A stretch of DNA of 64,000 bases from Alkalibacillus aidingensis (GCF_014595945.1 NZ_JABXWU010000009.1:20611-84610), one strand, 5' to 3'; counted from the stretch's first letter, positions 52,791 to 62,682 are shown. Program-made: numbers and translations. Notes: generated from the letters alone by a model not told the origin.

Positions 52791-54629
52791 ATGAGCGTTA
52801 AACAAAAACTAAAAGAACCTTTTCAATATGAAAAGATTGACCTAAATGAAGCCGAATATATAGAAGATGAACGTGCCAAACCAAGAGTACGCGATTGGAA
52901 AGGGACGATTAAAAGAATCTGGCGTTATTTACTGAGTGAGAACAAGATGCTATTATTTGTCATCATTATGGTCATAATCAGTTCAGCTATGGCTTTACTT
53001 GGTCCTTATATGATTGGTACAGGAGTCGATGACTTCATTGTGGATCGCCAACCCTCAGGGATAGGGACGTTAATTACTTGGTTAGTGATGATTTATTTTA
53101 CCTACTCGTTATCCGTTTTCCTGCAAAACTTCTTTATGATTGGAATTGCACAAAATACGGTTTACACACTTCGCTCACAACTGTTTAACCAGTTACATGA
53201 GCTTCCAATTAAGTTCTTTGACAAACGTCAATTTGGCGAAATTATGAGTCGTGTCACTAATGATGTCGATAATATCAGTAACACACTGAACCAGTCAGTC
53301 ATTCAAATCTTTCAAAGTGTTTTAACTCTTGTTGGAACACTAGCTGTCATGCTTTACTTAAGTCCACTTTTAACCCTTGTAACGGTTACCATTATTCCGA
53401 TGATGGTCTTTGGCATGAAGTGGATTACTAAGCGAACGGGACCACTATTCAAAATTCAACAAAAACGCATTGGTGAAATGAATGGGTACGTTGAAGAGAC
53501 AATTTCAGGTCAACGGATTGTTAAAACCTTCTCTCAAGAAGAGCGTGTCTCTAATGAGTTTAAACAGAGAAACGATGATGTCATGCGTGCTAGTTACTGG
53601 GCAGCTGTCTTTTCTGGGTTCATTCCTAAATTAATGAACATGTTAAATTCATTTAGCTTCGCGATCATTGCTTTTGTCGGAAGTGTCTTAGCTATTAACG
53701 GCTTGGTTTCAGTTGGAACAATTGTCATCTTTACCGAATTAGCCAGACAATTCACTCGACCTTTAAATGAGTTATCTAACCAATTTAACCAGTTACTCAC
53801 AGCTGTAGCCGGTGCAGAGCGTGTCTTTGACATTATCGATGAAGATAGTGAAGAACTCGATGAAAATGAAGCGATTGAAATCGGTGAACCCGATGGAGAA
53901 GTAGAATTCCGTAATGTTGTCTTCTCTTATGATGAGGATGAAGTGGTATTAAAAGGCATTTCCTTTAAAGCTAACCCAGGTAGTACGGTAGCCTTTGTGG
54001 GGCACACAGGAGCTGGGAAAACAACCATTATTAACTTGATGTCTCGATTTTATAATTACGATTCAGGTAAGATTTTGCTAGACGGTACAGATATTAAGGA
54101 TATTAAACGTTCTAGCTTAAGAAAACACATGGGCTTTGTCCTACAAGATGCTTTCTTATTCGAAGGGACGATCCGGGAAAATATACGCTACGGTAAATTG
54201 AACGCGAGTGATGAGGAAGTCGTTGAAGCAGCCAAGAAAGCCAATGCTCACTCTTTTATCATGAAACTCCCAAATCAATATGACACGGTTTTAGACCCAG
54301 ATGGAAGCGGAATCAGTCAAGGTCAAAAACAATTACTAACCATTGCCCGTGTGATTCTGTCCGATCCAAAAATCTTAATTCTAGATGAAGCAACAAGTAG
54401 TATCGACACCGTAACAGAAATTAAGATCCAAGAGGCATTACAACGTCTCATGCACGGTCGAACTAGCTTCGTCATTGCACACCGATTAAATACAATTCGA
54501 AATGCTGATCAGATCGTGATGCTTGAACATGGACACATTATTGAAAAGGGATCCCACGATGAATTGATCAAACAAAAAGGTAAATATGCTGACCTTTACC
54601 AAACACAACTAAAGCAAAAAGCTCAGTAG
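52791..54629 (+). CDS. yfiC: ABC exporter half-transporter B (YfiC-like)
   Basis: A 612-residue partner from the ATG at 52791 (GGAAGAGG upstream); a longer frame from 52689 overlaps yfiB and is rejected. Six membrane helices, then Walker A GHTGAGKTT, a degenerate signature ISQGQKQLL, canonical Walker B LILDEATSSID and switch His in VIAHRLNTI. Paired with yfiB, the active ATP site is formed by this protein's Walker motifs and the LSGGQ of its partner. Substrate unknown; drugs or lipids are typical. Confidence 0.9.
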   Translation: MSVKQKLKEPFQYEKIDLNEAEYIEDERAKPRVRDWKGTIKRIWRYLLSENKMLLFVIIMVIISSAMALLGPYMIGTGVDDFIVDRQPSGIGTLITWLVMIYFTYSLSVFLQNFFMIGIAQNTVYTLRSQLFNQLHELPIKFFDKRQFGEIMSRVTNDVDNISNTLNQSVIQIFQSVLTLVGTLAVMLYLSPLLTLVTVTIIPMMVFGMKWITKRTGPLFKIQQKRIGEMNGYVEETISGQRIVKTFSQEERVSNEFKQRNDDVMRASYWAAVFSGFIPKLMNMLNSFSFAIIAFVGSVLAINGLVSVGTIVIFTELARQFTRPLNELSNQFNQLLTAVAGAERVFDIIDEDSEELDENEAIEIGEPDGEVEFRNVVFSYDEDEVVLKGISFKANPGSTVAFVGHTGAGKTTIINLMSRFYNYDSGKILLDGTDIKDIKRSSLRKHMGFVLQDAFLFEGTIRENIRYGKLNASDEEVVEAAKKANAHSFIMKLPNQYDTVLDPDGSGISQGQKQLLTIARVILSDPKILILDEATSSIDTVTEIKIQEALQRLMHGRTSFVIAHRLNTIRNADQIVMLEHGHIIEKGSHDELIKQKGKYADLYQTQLKQKAQ

Positions 54630-54640
54630 AAAAGGGGGAT

Positions 54641-54685
54641 CTCCCAAAAAGTGGAGCTGTCATACATATGCTGACAGCTCCACTT
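54641..54685 (-). terminator. Terminator of the DUF3298-type gene
   Basis: 13-bp stem AAGTGGAGCTGTC with its complement; a run of five T follows on the minus strand only. Confidence 0.85.
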
Positions 54686-54690
54686 GCTAA

Positions 54691-55515
54691 TTACATATAA
54701 AAATCATTTAGTGATTCATCTTCTACTCTAATTCTCTCTAACCACTCATCTTTAAACAAATCTTCCACATCAGAAATGAGTATTTCAACTTCAGGCGTAC
54801 CGGCCACACCTGCTAACACTTCATATTTGTTAAATTTAAAGACTAAATGTCCATCCCGAATGAACATATTTTGAAAATAATAATCAGTTTGGGCTAACCA
54901 TTGATCCAGCTCATCCTCTAAAATATACGGACTATAATATTGAGAGTCTTTTAGCTTCTGCTCAATCATAGGGAATAATACCTCTTGTGCTTCCCGTGGA
55001 TCTTTAAAAAAGGTTGTTCGATCCACAAGCTCACCTTCAGTTAAATCAACTACCCAAACTTTTGTACGCTGATTCACACTCGCTCCCCCGGTAAATGTCT
55101 CTTCATTAAATACAATCGAGTAAAGATCATCCCCAGCAGGATAAACATCAACTTTCAGGCTCAAATTCCCTCTTATTTCTGAATTAACTCGTCCAATGTC
55201 CTCCATCTCATGGAAAAATTCATTCATAATTTGTTGTGCATAATCTCCGAAGAATTCATTTAGCTCATCGTATTCAAATACAGGAACTTGAACATAAATT
55301 GAATAAGTATCCGTTTCTCGGGATACTGTACGAATATTGATACTAGGGTAACCAGATTCTTCAACTTCACCGTCCTCGGTTAGTTTCGTATCAGATTCCG
55401 TTTCTAGCGCTAATAAACTTGAAGCTCCCTCTTCATCAGGAGTGAAAAATATATATCCAACAGCCATACTGACCAACAAAGCAATTAAGAAGTATCTTAC
55501 AGTTTTAATTCCCAT
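54691..55515 (-). CDS. Membrane-anchored DUF4163/DUF3298 protein (RsiV/PdaC extracellular type)
   Basis: A 274-residue protein. One N-terminal membrane helix (about 7-24), an acidic linker, then the paired DUF4163 and DUF3298 region: SINIRTVSRETDTYSIYVQVPVF, FNEETFTGGASVNQRTKVWVVDL and a C-terminal FKFNKYEVLAGVAGTPEVEILISD. The same region forms the extracellular part of RsiV and the N-terminal part of PdaC, where it binds lysozyme or glycan. No enzymatic or cytoplasmic anti-sigma domain is present. AGGAG precedes the ATG. Confidence 0.82.
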   Translation of the reverse strand: MGIKTVRYFLIALLVSMAVGYIFFTPDEEGASSLLALETESDTKLTEDGEVEESGYPSINIRTVSRETDTYSIYVQVPVFEYDELNEFFGDYAQQIMNEFFHEMEDIGRVNSEIRGNLSLKVDVYPAGDDLYSIVFNEETFTGGASVNQRTKVWVVDLTEGELVDRTTFFKDPREAQEVLFPMIEQKLKDSQYYSPYILEDELDQWLAQTDYYFQNMFIRDGHLVFKFNKYEVLAGVAGTPEVEILISDVEDLFKDEWLERIRVEDESLNDFYM

Positions 55516-55590
55516 ATTAAAAACTCCTAATAAAATTGATTTTGCTTATAGTTAGCCCTAGAGAACCGAAATTTATTCATCAATAGCATA

Positions 55591-55627
55591 ACAAAACACT
55601 TGAGTTTCTTTAGGCATCCCAAGTGCT
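55591..55627 (-). terminator. Probable terminator of the amino-acid ABC operon
   Basis: Minus strand AGCACTTG pairs with CAAGTGTT across an 18-base loop, followed by TTGTT. Moderate quality. Confidence 0.6.
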
Positions 55628-55657
55628 ACATTATTCCTTCTATATTTTAAAACAGAA

Positions 55658-56380
55658 CTATAAAACTTTATCCAAAAATGCCTTCGCTCGATCAGTTTTC
55701 GGGTTTGAGAAAAATGGTTTTGGATCACTTTCTTCCACTATTTTACCTTGATCCATAAAAATAATACGGTCAGCAACCTCTTTAGCAAATCCCATTTCAT
55801 GTGTGACAACTGCCATAGTCATTCCTGAATGTGCTAACGATTTAATGACATCTAGAACCTCTTTTACCATTTCTGGGTCTAAGGCAGATGTCGGTTCATC
55901 AAACAACATTAATTCCGGCTCCATCGCGAGCGCACGTGCAATAGCTACACGTTGTTTTTGCCCACCGGATAAACTATTAGGATAAGCTTGAACCTTCTCA
56001 TTTAAACCTACCTTAGCCAGGAGTTCCTCAGCCTTCCCTTCTGCTTGTTGTTTAGTCTCACCTTTCACCGTCATCGGTGCATAAGTTAAGTTATCCAAAA
56101 CATTCATATGAGGGAAGAGATGAAAGTGTTGAAATACCATTCCAATCTGTTCTCTAACCTTTAAAATGTCAACATTAGGATCCGTGATATCCTCACCATG
56201 AACATAGACGTGTCCAGAAGTTGGTTGTTCTAATAAATTAATACATCTTAAGAAAGTTGACTTACCTGAACCAGATGGTCCAATAATTGTCACGACCTCA
56301 CCACGCGCAATGGAAGTGTTCACATCATGTAACACTTCGTTTTTTCCAAAGCTTTTATACAAACCTTCTACGTTAATCAC
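55658..56380 (-). CDS. artR: Amino-acid ABC transporter ATP-binding protein (probably arginine)
   Basis: A 240-residue ATPase of the polar amino-acid group: Walker [11 protein letters not shown]-loop [11 protein letters not shown], signature [15 protein letters not shown], Walker [16 protein letters not shown], and switch His in VTHEMGFA. The length equals that of Bacillus ArtR. The GTG start overlaps the permease stop by 8 bases. Arginine is inferred from subunit sizes and the upstream palindrome only. Confidence 0.85.
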   Translation of the reverse strand: MINVEGLYKSFGKNEVLHDVNTSIARGEVVTIIGPSGSGKSTFLRCINLLEQPTSGHVYVHGEDITDPNVDILKVREQIGMVFQHFHLFPHMNVLDNLTYAPMTVKGETKQQAEGKAEELLAKVGLNEKVQAYPNSLSGGQKQRVAIARALAMEPELMLFDEPTSALDPEMVKEVLDVIKSLAHSGMTMAVVTHEMGFAKEVADRIIFMDQGKIVEESDPKPFFSNPKTDRAKAFLDKVL

Positions 56381-57032
56381 TAGCTCTCATCCTCTTCTCA
56401 ATATACTTACCTACTAACGTCAAAATCATAACCATGCAGTAATAAATTAGTCCAACAAACAACAGTGGCTCAAAATTACGATAAATATTGGAACTTACCA
56501 CCTCTGCACGACGCATTAAATCCAGATAACTAATAACAGATACTAATGCTGATTCTTTAGTCAATGTGATAAACTCATTCATTAATGCTGGTAAAATATT
56601 TTTCATCGCCTGTGGCAAAATAATCTTAACCATCATCGGTCGATAAGGAATCCCTAATGCTTCGGCCGCTTCACGCTGACCTTTATCAACAGCTTGAATT
56701 CCAGCTCTAATAATTTCTGAAACATACGCTGCTGAGTTCAAACCAAATGTTAAGATGGCAGATAGTAAAGGTGCTATATCATACTCCATTAACTGTGGTA
56801 TTCCATAATAAACAATCATCAACTGTAAGATCAGTGGTGTTCCCCGGAAAATTGATGTATACACATCAGCAAAAAAACGTAAAACTCTAAAACGCCCTAT
56901 CTTAACTAAGGCAATTAAAGAACCTAAAACAAATCCAAATATAATTGCAATAATAACTAATTGTAACGTCGCCCATATTCCTTCTAACATGAAAGGAATA
57001 TAAGGCACGATTTGGCTAAAATCCAAATTCAT
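56373..57032 (-). CDS. artQ: Amino-acid ABC transporter permease (probably arginine)
   Basis: A 219-residue membrane protein with five segments. [47 protein letters not shown] and the coupling EAA loop, then MLPQAMKN-type [17 protein letters not shown], are the His/Glu/Gln/Arg permease signatures. Coupled to the downstream ATPase gene and 36 bases after the binding-protein gene. Confidence 0.88.
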   Translation of the reverse strand: MNLDFSQIVPYIPFMLEGIWATLQLVIIAIIFGFVLGSLIALVKIGRFRVLRFFADVYTSIFRGTPLILQLMIVYYGIPQLMEYDIAPLLSAILTFGLNSAAYVSEIIRAGIQAVDKGQREAAEALGIPYRPMMVKIILPQAMKNILPALMNEFITLTKESALVSVISYLDLMRRAEVVSSNIYRNFEPLLFVGLIYYCMVMILTLVGKYIEKRMRASD

Positions 57033-57068
57033 GCCTTATTTCACCCCAATTCTATTAATCTATCTCTT

Positions 57069-57923
57069 TTATTGTTCGTCTAATCCCCATTTTTCTTCCA
57101 AGTCAGCAATCGTTCCATCTTCTAATAATTGCTCAATAACTTCACTTACTTCCTCATAATATTCGCTGTCCTTAGGAAAAGCGATTGCCATTCCAGGTGA
57201 AGCCGTTGTTGGATCATCAAAACCCGCTAAATCCTGTTCTTCGATATAACCCTCTGCAACTGTCTTATCTAAATAACCTACATCAATACGATTGGTTAAC
57301 AGTTCCTGAACAATACCTGTTGCTTCATCTAGCTGTTTAATCTCAAAATCATATTCTTCTTGTAAAGTTTTTGCACCTTCCTCTTGGATCGTGCCTAACT
57401 GAACACCAACTGTTAACCCTTCAATATCTTCAATACTAGTAATATCTGAGTCTGGCTGAGTAATGAACATTTCACCTGAATGATGGTAAGCAGGTGAGAA
57501 GTCGACATTCTCAGAACGCTCCTCAGTTGCTGACATACCTGCTAACACAATATCTGCACGTCCTGATTGTAGAGAACCAATTAGACCATCAAAGTTCATA
57601 TCATCAATTTCTAATTCATAGCCTAACTCATCTGCAACAATATTAGCTAAGTCAATATCAAATCCAATAAACTCACCTGATTCATCAAATGATTCAAACG
57701 GCGGGAAATCTGCTGATGTTGCCATCCTTAGTACATTATCTTCTGATTCAGGTTCAGCTTCTTCTTCTGATTCTGAGTTGTCATCCACTTCAGTATTTTC
57801 TTCCACGTCTTCTCCATCATTAGCTGACGTAGACTCCTCTGGCAAATCGCTCGTTCCACACGCAGCTAAAGCTGTTAACAATAATCCAATTAATAAAATG
57901 AATCCCCATTTCTTCAATTTCAT
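57069..57923 (-). CDS. artP: Amino-acid ABC transporter substrate-binding lipoprotein (probably arginine)
   Basis: A 284-residue lipoprotein: signal ending in LAAC (Cys22), an acidic linker (about 25-62), then the family 3 solute-binding fold: LRMATSADFPPFESFDESGEFIGFDIDLANIVADELG, GLIGSLQSGRADIVLAGMSAT, VGVQLGTIQEEGAKTL, and AIAFPKDSEYYEEV. First gene of the operon, preceded by a 9-bp palindrome that may be an AhrC/ArgR-type site. The ligand is not proven. Confidence 0.88.
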   Translation of the reverse strand: MKLKKWGFILLIGLLLTALAACGTSDLPEESTSANDGEDVEENTEVDDNSESEEEAEPESEDNVLRMATSADFPPFESFDESGEFIGFDIDLANIVADELGYELEIDDMNFDGLIGSLQSGRADIVLAGMSATEERSENVDFSPAYHHSGEMFITQPDSDITSIEDIEGLTVGVQLGTIQEEGAKTLQEEYDFEIKQLDEATGIVQELLTNRIDVGYLDKTVAEGYIEEQDLAGFDDPTTASPGMAIAFPKDSEYYEEVSEVIEQLLEDGTIADLEEKWGLDEQ

Positions 57924-57960
57924 TTTCCTTGCACCCCTTTTTGTATATTTATACGATTAA

Positions 57961-57986
57961 ATGCATAATAACACGTAATTATGCAT
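57961..57986. promoter_or_regulatory. Palindrome upstream of artP, possible ArgR/AhrC box
   Basis: Perfect 9-bp arms ATGCATAAT and ATTATGCAT separated by 8 bases, 38 bases before the artP start. It is A/T-rich and TNCATAAT-like, resembling ARG boxes of Gram-positive bacteria. Confidence 0.6.
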
Positions 57987-58059
57987 AATAAAACCCTTTT
58001 TCTTTATAAAATATGAAGAAAAACTATTCTGATTATTGTAAGGGTTTACATTTTTGAGC

Positions 58060-58098
58060 GAAAAAAAGACTGAGAAGAGGGGAGGAACTTCTCAGTCG
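58060..58098 (-). terminator. Terminator of the small acidic lipoprotein gene
   Basis: GACTGAGAAG and CTTCTCAGTC form a perfect 10-bp stem; seven T follow on the minus strand. Confidence 0.92.
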
Positions 58099-58126
58099 AA
58101 CATCTATATTAACCAATAAGGGGAGG

Positions 58127-58285
58127 TTACATATCCATATCATCTTCAGAATCTTCTACATCTAAGTCATCCTCAGGATCTTCCATTTCAACATCTTCTT
58201 CTGGAGCGGGCTCTTCATCAACGCCACCACATGCTGCTAATACTAACATTGAAACTAAGAATAAACTCATGATCCATTTTTTCAT
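58127..58285 (-). CDS. Tiny highly acidic lipoprotein
   Basis: A 52-residue protein with AAGGAG about 9 bases before the ATG at 58285. Signal peptide MKKWIMSLFLVSMLVLAAC ends in an LAAC lipobox (Cys19). The mature 34 residues are almost entirely Glu, Asp, Pro, Val and Met (for example EEPAPEEDVEMEDPEDD), with no positive charge. It has its own strong terminator. Function unknown; the composition matches the acidic linkers of the larger lipoproteins in this window, so it could be a surface-charge peptide or a remnant of a bigger lipoprotein. Confidence 0.85.
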   Translation of the reverse strand: MKKWIMSLFLVSMLVLAACGGVDEEPAPEEDVEMEDPEDDLDVEDSEDDMDM

Positions 58286-58494
58286 TTAAACTCACTCCTT
58301 TATTTGATTTATAGCCATTCTACCCTTAAAAAGAATCGTGATAAACATACATTTCAACATTGTAATGGTTAGTAATTCCATTGAAAATTTTGTTACTGGG
58401 TAGTAAGAAATTGACCTAGTTTAATTATGGGCTGATATTACATAATTCACTTAAAATATGATAAGTTTAGTTTGTTGAGATTAATTAAAGGAGT

Positions 58495-60771
58495 ATGAAG
58501 TTCACAATGACTGTTCAAAATCATCCCGATTTCGATAAAGAACAACAACATTTAGAGTTTGTTAAACGTTATATCCAAGCCGTCATCAAAACAGGACAAA
58601 CTAATGAGGAAAGATTCAAAGAGAACATTAAAGAGGCGTTTGTTGACCTAGACTGGTTTGATTCAAGCTTAAGTTATATAAACATCTTAACGAATGCCAA
58701 GTTTTTAGAAACATCAAGTGAACAACTAGAAAGCCTCAAAAAAATCCAAGAAAAACCTTATTTTGCTAAAGTTCAATTAGAACGTGACGGAAATGAAGAA
58801 GAATATTATATTTCCAAAACATCTCTTTATCAAAGAGAGTCGCAAAACCCCATTCTTATCGACTGGCGATCTCCTCTCGCAAACGTTTATTACGATGGAA
58901 GAATCGGCGAGGTCAATTATGAGGTGAATGGAAAGGAATATGAAGTTTATCTATCTTTAAAACGACAATTCATGATTGAGAATGGTGAGCTAGAAGCCAT
59001 TCGCGACGTTGATCTGACTACTACGGATGAATTACTCCAAGAGTCACTTGAAGGTTCAGCTGGCAATCGTCTAACTGAAATTGTCTCCACCATTCAACAG
59101 GAACAAAACCGTGTTATTCGTTCAGACTTAAACAAACCTATTATTGTTCAAGGGGCAGCAGGTAGTGGTAAAACAACTATTGCATTACACCGCATCTCAT
59201 ACTTTGTCTACCAGTATGCTGAAAACTTTGACCCAGATAAACTGATGATTCTTGCACCAAACCATGTCTTTCTAGATTATATTTCTGAAGCCTTACCAGA
59301 ACTTGGTGTTGAGCGAATCAATCAAACTACCTTTACCGAATACGTTCAGCAAGCGATAGGAAAAGATCTAAAGCTAATTTACAACAAGGATATTGAATCA
59401 CTTATCCATCTAGATCAGCAGAGTAAAGATACGTTAATGTATAGATCTCAATTAAAAGGATCCTTAATTTTTAAAAAAATTATTGAAAACTATATACAAG
59501 ATTTAATTCCTACATTCATTCCTGATGAAGACTTTCAAGTCGATAAATTTAAATTATATGGACACCGTCGAATTAAGAAATTATTTACACAAGACTATGA
59601 TTATTTACCACTTTATCGTCGGTTAAATAAAATCAAGAATATTATTAAACATGACTTCAATCAAAAGAAGAACAAGATGCGTGACAAAGTTTCATCCTAT
59701 TATGAGGATAAACTTGAAAAAGCAATCTATAGTATGAAGGATGAAACGAAACGCAAGGAGTTCGTATCAAAAGCTTTAACTAAAAAAGAACAAAGAACGA
59801 AAGAATTAGAGCAAGCTATGAAAGGTGCCACCCAACGTTATTTTAAGCAGTTTCCTAATAAAGGTTTACTTAAACATTACAAGGAGTTGTGGAATGACCC
59901 TAAGAAATTAGTCAAGTATAGTGAAGGGGAATTGAGTATAGAAGATGCACAATCCATTGCCTTGCACACGCAAACTCAGCTAAAGAAGAATCAATATGAA
60001 ATTGAAGACTTAGCATTATTACTTTTACTACACCATCATTTATTTGGGTTAGAACCTGATTATAAAATGGATAAAGTGATCATCGATGAGGCCCAAGATT
60101 ATAGCCCAATGCAATTTGTCGCAATGAAGGAAACTATGGATACTAACTTGTTCACCATTGCCGGTGATTTGGCTCAAGGGATTTATAGTTTTCAGGGCCT
60201 AAGCTCATGGGACATCTTAACGGATCAAATTCTAAACAATGCTACCTATACTGAACTGCAAAAAAGCTATCGTAACACCATCGAGATAATGAATATTGCC
60301 AACCATGTTATTGATAAGCTTAATTTTGACATACCTAAAGTACAGCCAGTGGTAAGACATGGAAAAGAACCTGAATTCCAATTAATTGAAGAGGCTTCTG
60401 ATTTGATTAAACATGTCCAAAATGAACAAAACCTATTACATGATCAAAAACTGCAATCCTTTGCAATTATCACAAAAACCAAACAGGATGGACAACAAAT
60501 ATATCAGGCTCTTAATAATGATATAAATGTTCAACTGATAGTAGATCCAAATGAAAGGATTGAAACTGGAAAAGTAACCATCATCCCATCATACTTATCA
60601 AAGGGACTAGAGTTTGATTCAGTCTTTGTTGTTAGTCTCGACGAGCAATATAATGAACATGAAGAAAGTGATATTAAACTTTTATATGTTTCTACCACTC
60701 GTCCTCTTCATCGCCTTCATTTGTTTGCTAAAAACAAATCTGATCTATTATTGCAAAACTATAACATTTAA
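58495..60771 (+). CDS. helD: HelD-type helicase, RNA polymerase recycling factor
   Basis: A 758-residue superfamily 1 ATPase. An N-terminal coiled-coil arm, the characteristic ISKTSLYQRESQNPILIDWRSPLANVYYDG, Walker A GAAGSGKT (about 220-227), DEAQDYSPMQF (Walker B), the GDLAQGIYSF motif and a C-terminal SKGLEFDSVFVVSL plus LLYVSTTRPLHRL. HelD removes stalled RNA polymerase from DNA in Firmicutes. The start is uncertain: the ATG at 58495 is one base from GGAG, while a second ATG at 58507 is 13 bases from it. Confidence 0.92.
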   Translation: MKFTMTVQNHPDFDKEQQHLEFVKRYIQAVIKTGQTNEERFKENIKEAFVDLDWFDSSLSYINILTNAKFLETSSEQLESLKKIQEKPYFAKVQLERDGNEEEYYISKTSLYQRESQNPILIDWRSPLANVYYDGRIGEVNYEVNGKEYEVYLSLKRQFMIENGELEAIRDVDLTTTDELLQESLEGSAGNRLTEIVSTIQQEQNRVIRSDLNKPIIVQGAAGSGKTTIALHRISYFVYQYAENFDPDKLMILAPNHVFLDYISEALPELGVERINQTTFTEYVQQAIGKDLKLIYNKDIESLIHLDQQSKDTLMYRSQLKGSLIFKKIIENYIQDLIPTFIPDEDFQVDKFKLYGHRRIKKLFTQDYDYLPLYRRLNKIKNIIKHDFNQKKNKMRDKVSSYYEDKLEKAIYSMKDETKRKEFVSKALTKKEQRTKELEQAMKGATQRYFKQFPNKGLLKHYKELWNDPKKLVKYSEGELSIEDAQSIALHTQTQLKKNQYEIEDLALLLLLHHHLFGLEPDYKMDKVIIDEAQDYSPMQFVAMKETMDTNLFTIAGDLAQGIYSFQGLSSWDILTDQILNNATYTELQKSYRNTIEIMNIANHVIDKLNFDIPKVQPVVRHGKEPEFQLIEEASDLIKHVQNEQNLLHDQKLQSFAIITKTKQDGQQIYQALNNDINVQLIVDPNERIETGKVTIIPSYLSKGLEFDSVFVVSLDEQYNEHEESDIKLLYVSTTRPLHRLHLFAKNKSDLLLQNYNI

Positions 60772-60796
60772 ATTTAACAGAGCTAAATTTAAAATA

Positions 60797-60835
60797 CCCC
60801 TCTAATCATTTGTTAGATTAGAGGGGACTTTGTTT
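60797..60835. terminator. Terminator between helD and the asparagine synthetase gene
   Basis: 11-bp perfect stem CCCCTCTAATC with its complement, 8-base loop, T-rich flank on the plus strand; on the minus strand the tail is TATTTT. Confidence 0.85.
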
Positions 60836-62682
60836 TATTCTGTTACCATGACGTCATATTCTTCTAGCCACGTGTTAATTTGCCATAAATGAGCTAGTAG
60901 TTGGGGACCGGTCATTAACTGCCCATACCATGGCTCAGTAAACTCCTCTCCTTTAGACTCAACTAAATGTTTAATCTGTTCCCTCGAAACAAACTCAAAT
61001 AACCTGGTATCATGACGGTCCAATAACTCATTCATCATTGATGTGACTAACTTAGTATATTGAGGTTGAAAAGTTTTAGGGTAAGGGCTTTTTTTACGGT
61101 ATAAGACTTCATTAGGCAATAAACCTTCCAACGCTTTCCTTAATAATCCCTTTTCATATCCTCCAGTTTGTTTTAATTCCCATGGGACATTCCAAACATA
61201 TTCAACTAAGTGATGATCAGCAAACGGAACACGAACTTCTAATGTCGCTCCCATACTCATGCGATCCTTACGATCCAGGAGCTGTGACATAAACCAGTGC
61301 ATATTAACATAAAACAGCTCTCGCCTCTTGCGATCGGATTCAGACTCTCCATCTAATAATGGCGTTTCGCTAACTGTTTCGTCATACCGTTGTCTTACAT
61401 AACTCCGTAAATCCAACTTATCTCGCCACTTAGGCTGAAGGAGTTCTTCTCTTAAATGAAGTGAGCGAATCCACGGAAATCCTTGGTCACTCTGGTTAAA
61501 CCCATCTTGAAACCATGGATAACCACCAAAAACTTCGTCAGCACATTCTCCTGACAGACTGACTGTTGTCTGGCGTTTAACGTTACGACAGAACCATAGT
61601 AATGAGGAATCAACATCAGCCATACCTGGTTGATCGCGTAAAATCACCGCCTCTTTTAATAAATAAGCCAGTTCTTCTTCTGCAATGTAAAAATCTTTGT
61701 GGTTCGTATGAAACATATCAACCACTAAAGATTTAAACTCACTATCTGAATTTGGTTGAAATTTACTTTGTTTGAAATATTGATCATTTCCTTCATAATC
61801 AATGGAGAATGTCGGTAATGACTCATAACCTTGCCTTTTAAAATAATTAGCCGCAATGGCCGTAATTCCACTCGAATCGACTCCTCCAGATAAGAAAGTT
61901 GATAATGGAACATCTGAAACAAGCTGCCTTTCAATAGCATCAATTAATAAGTACCTCACCTTTTCCACCGTTTCTTTAGGTGAATCGTGATGTTCTTCAC
62001 TTGTTACATTCCAATAACGCCAAATTTTCCTTCCTTGCGTTGAACATCTTACAGCGTGACCAGCACGTAATTCGTTAATATGTTTAAAAATACCATGCCC
62101 AGGTGTTCTAGAAGGACCCAAGCCAAAAACTTCTGACAATCCTTCCCGGTCAACAATAGGTTTTACATCCGGATGCTTTAATAAAGCTTTTATTTCTGAT
62201 CCAAAAATGAACTGACCCTTTACTTCAGCATAAAATAAAGGCTTCACACCTAAACGGTCACGAGCTAAGAATAGTTCCTCCTTTTCATGATCCCAGATCG
62301 CAAAAGAAAAAATACCATTTAAACGGTCTAAACAATCATATCCCCATTTCACATAAGAATATAACAACACTTCAGTATCACAATTGGTTTTAAATATGTA
62401 GCCTCCTTTTTTGAGCTCCTTTCGAAGTTCTCTTGTATTATAAAGCTCACCATTATAAACTATTGTATACTTTCTTCCACCTTGTGCCACTGTCATCGGC
62501 TGCTTTCCATTTTCAACATCGATAACTGCTAAGCGCTGATGGCCAAATGCGACATGCTCATTCATAAAAAATCCTTGGTCATCTGTTCCTCTTTTATACA
62601 AAGTATCCGTCATATCCTTAAGTAATGGAAAATGTTCCTCAGACATTTGATTCCAATGAACCCAGCCAGTTAGTCCACACAT
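60835..62682 (-). CDS. asnO: Asparagine synthetase, glutamine-hydrolysing (AsnO-like)
   Basis: A 615-residue enzyme, the size of AsnO of Bacillus. The amidotransferase domain starts MCGLTGWVHW with nucleophile Cys2, then HQRLAVID and YNGELYNTRELR. The synthetase domain has the PP-loop FLSGGVDSSGITAIA and SLSGECADEVFGGYPWF. The ATG at 62682 follows AGGAAG and is fixed by the need for Cys2; a longer frame to 62724 is rejected. It makes asparagine from aspartate and glutamine. Confidence 0.94.
   Translation of the reverse strand: MCGLTGWVHWNQMSEEHFPLLKDMTDTLYKRGTDDQGFFMNEHVAFGHQRLAVIDVENGKQPMTVAQGGRKYTIVYNGELYNTRELRKELKKGGYIFKTNCDTEVLLYSYVKWGYDCLDRLNGIFSFAIWDHEKEELFLARDRLGVKPLFYAEVKGQFIFGSEIKALLKHPDVKPIVDREGLSEVFGLGPSRTPGHGIFKHINELRAGHAVRCSTQGRKIWRYWNVTSEEHHDSPKETVEKVRYLLIDAIERQLVSDVPLSTFLSGGVDSSGITAIAANYFKRQGYESLPTFSIDYEGNDQYFKQSKFQPNSDSEFKSLVVDMFHTNHKDFYIAEEELAYLLKEAVILRDQPGMADVDSSLLWFCRNVKRQTTVSLSGECADEVFGGYPWFQDGFNQSDQGFPWIRSLHLREELLQPKWRDKLDLRSYVRQRYDETVSETPLLDGESESDRKRRELFYVNMHWFMSQLLDRKDRMSMGATLEVRVPFADHHLVEYVWNVPWELKQTGGYEKGLLRKALEGLLPNEVLYRKKSPYPKTFQPQYTKLVTSMMNELLDRHDTRLFEFVSREQIKHLVESKGEEFTEPWYGQLMTGPQLLAHLWQINTWLEEYDVMVTE

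Noticed and set aside
54691..55515. Anti-sigma factor RsiV identity for the DUF3298-type protein
   Set aside because: The cytoplasmic anti-sigma part is missing and no sigma gene is adjacent; only the extracellular domain type is shared.
60773..60783. TTTAACAGAGC, resembling the right end of the MITE-like element
   Set aside because: Only 11 bases, lies inside a local AAATTTA/TAAATTT palindrome and has no partner end; chance is likely.
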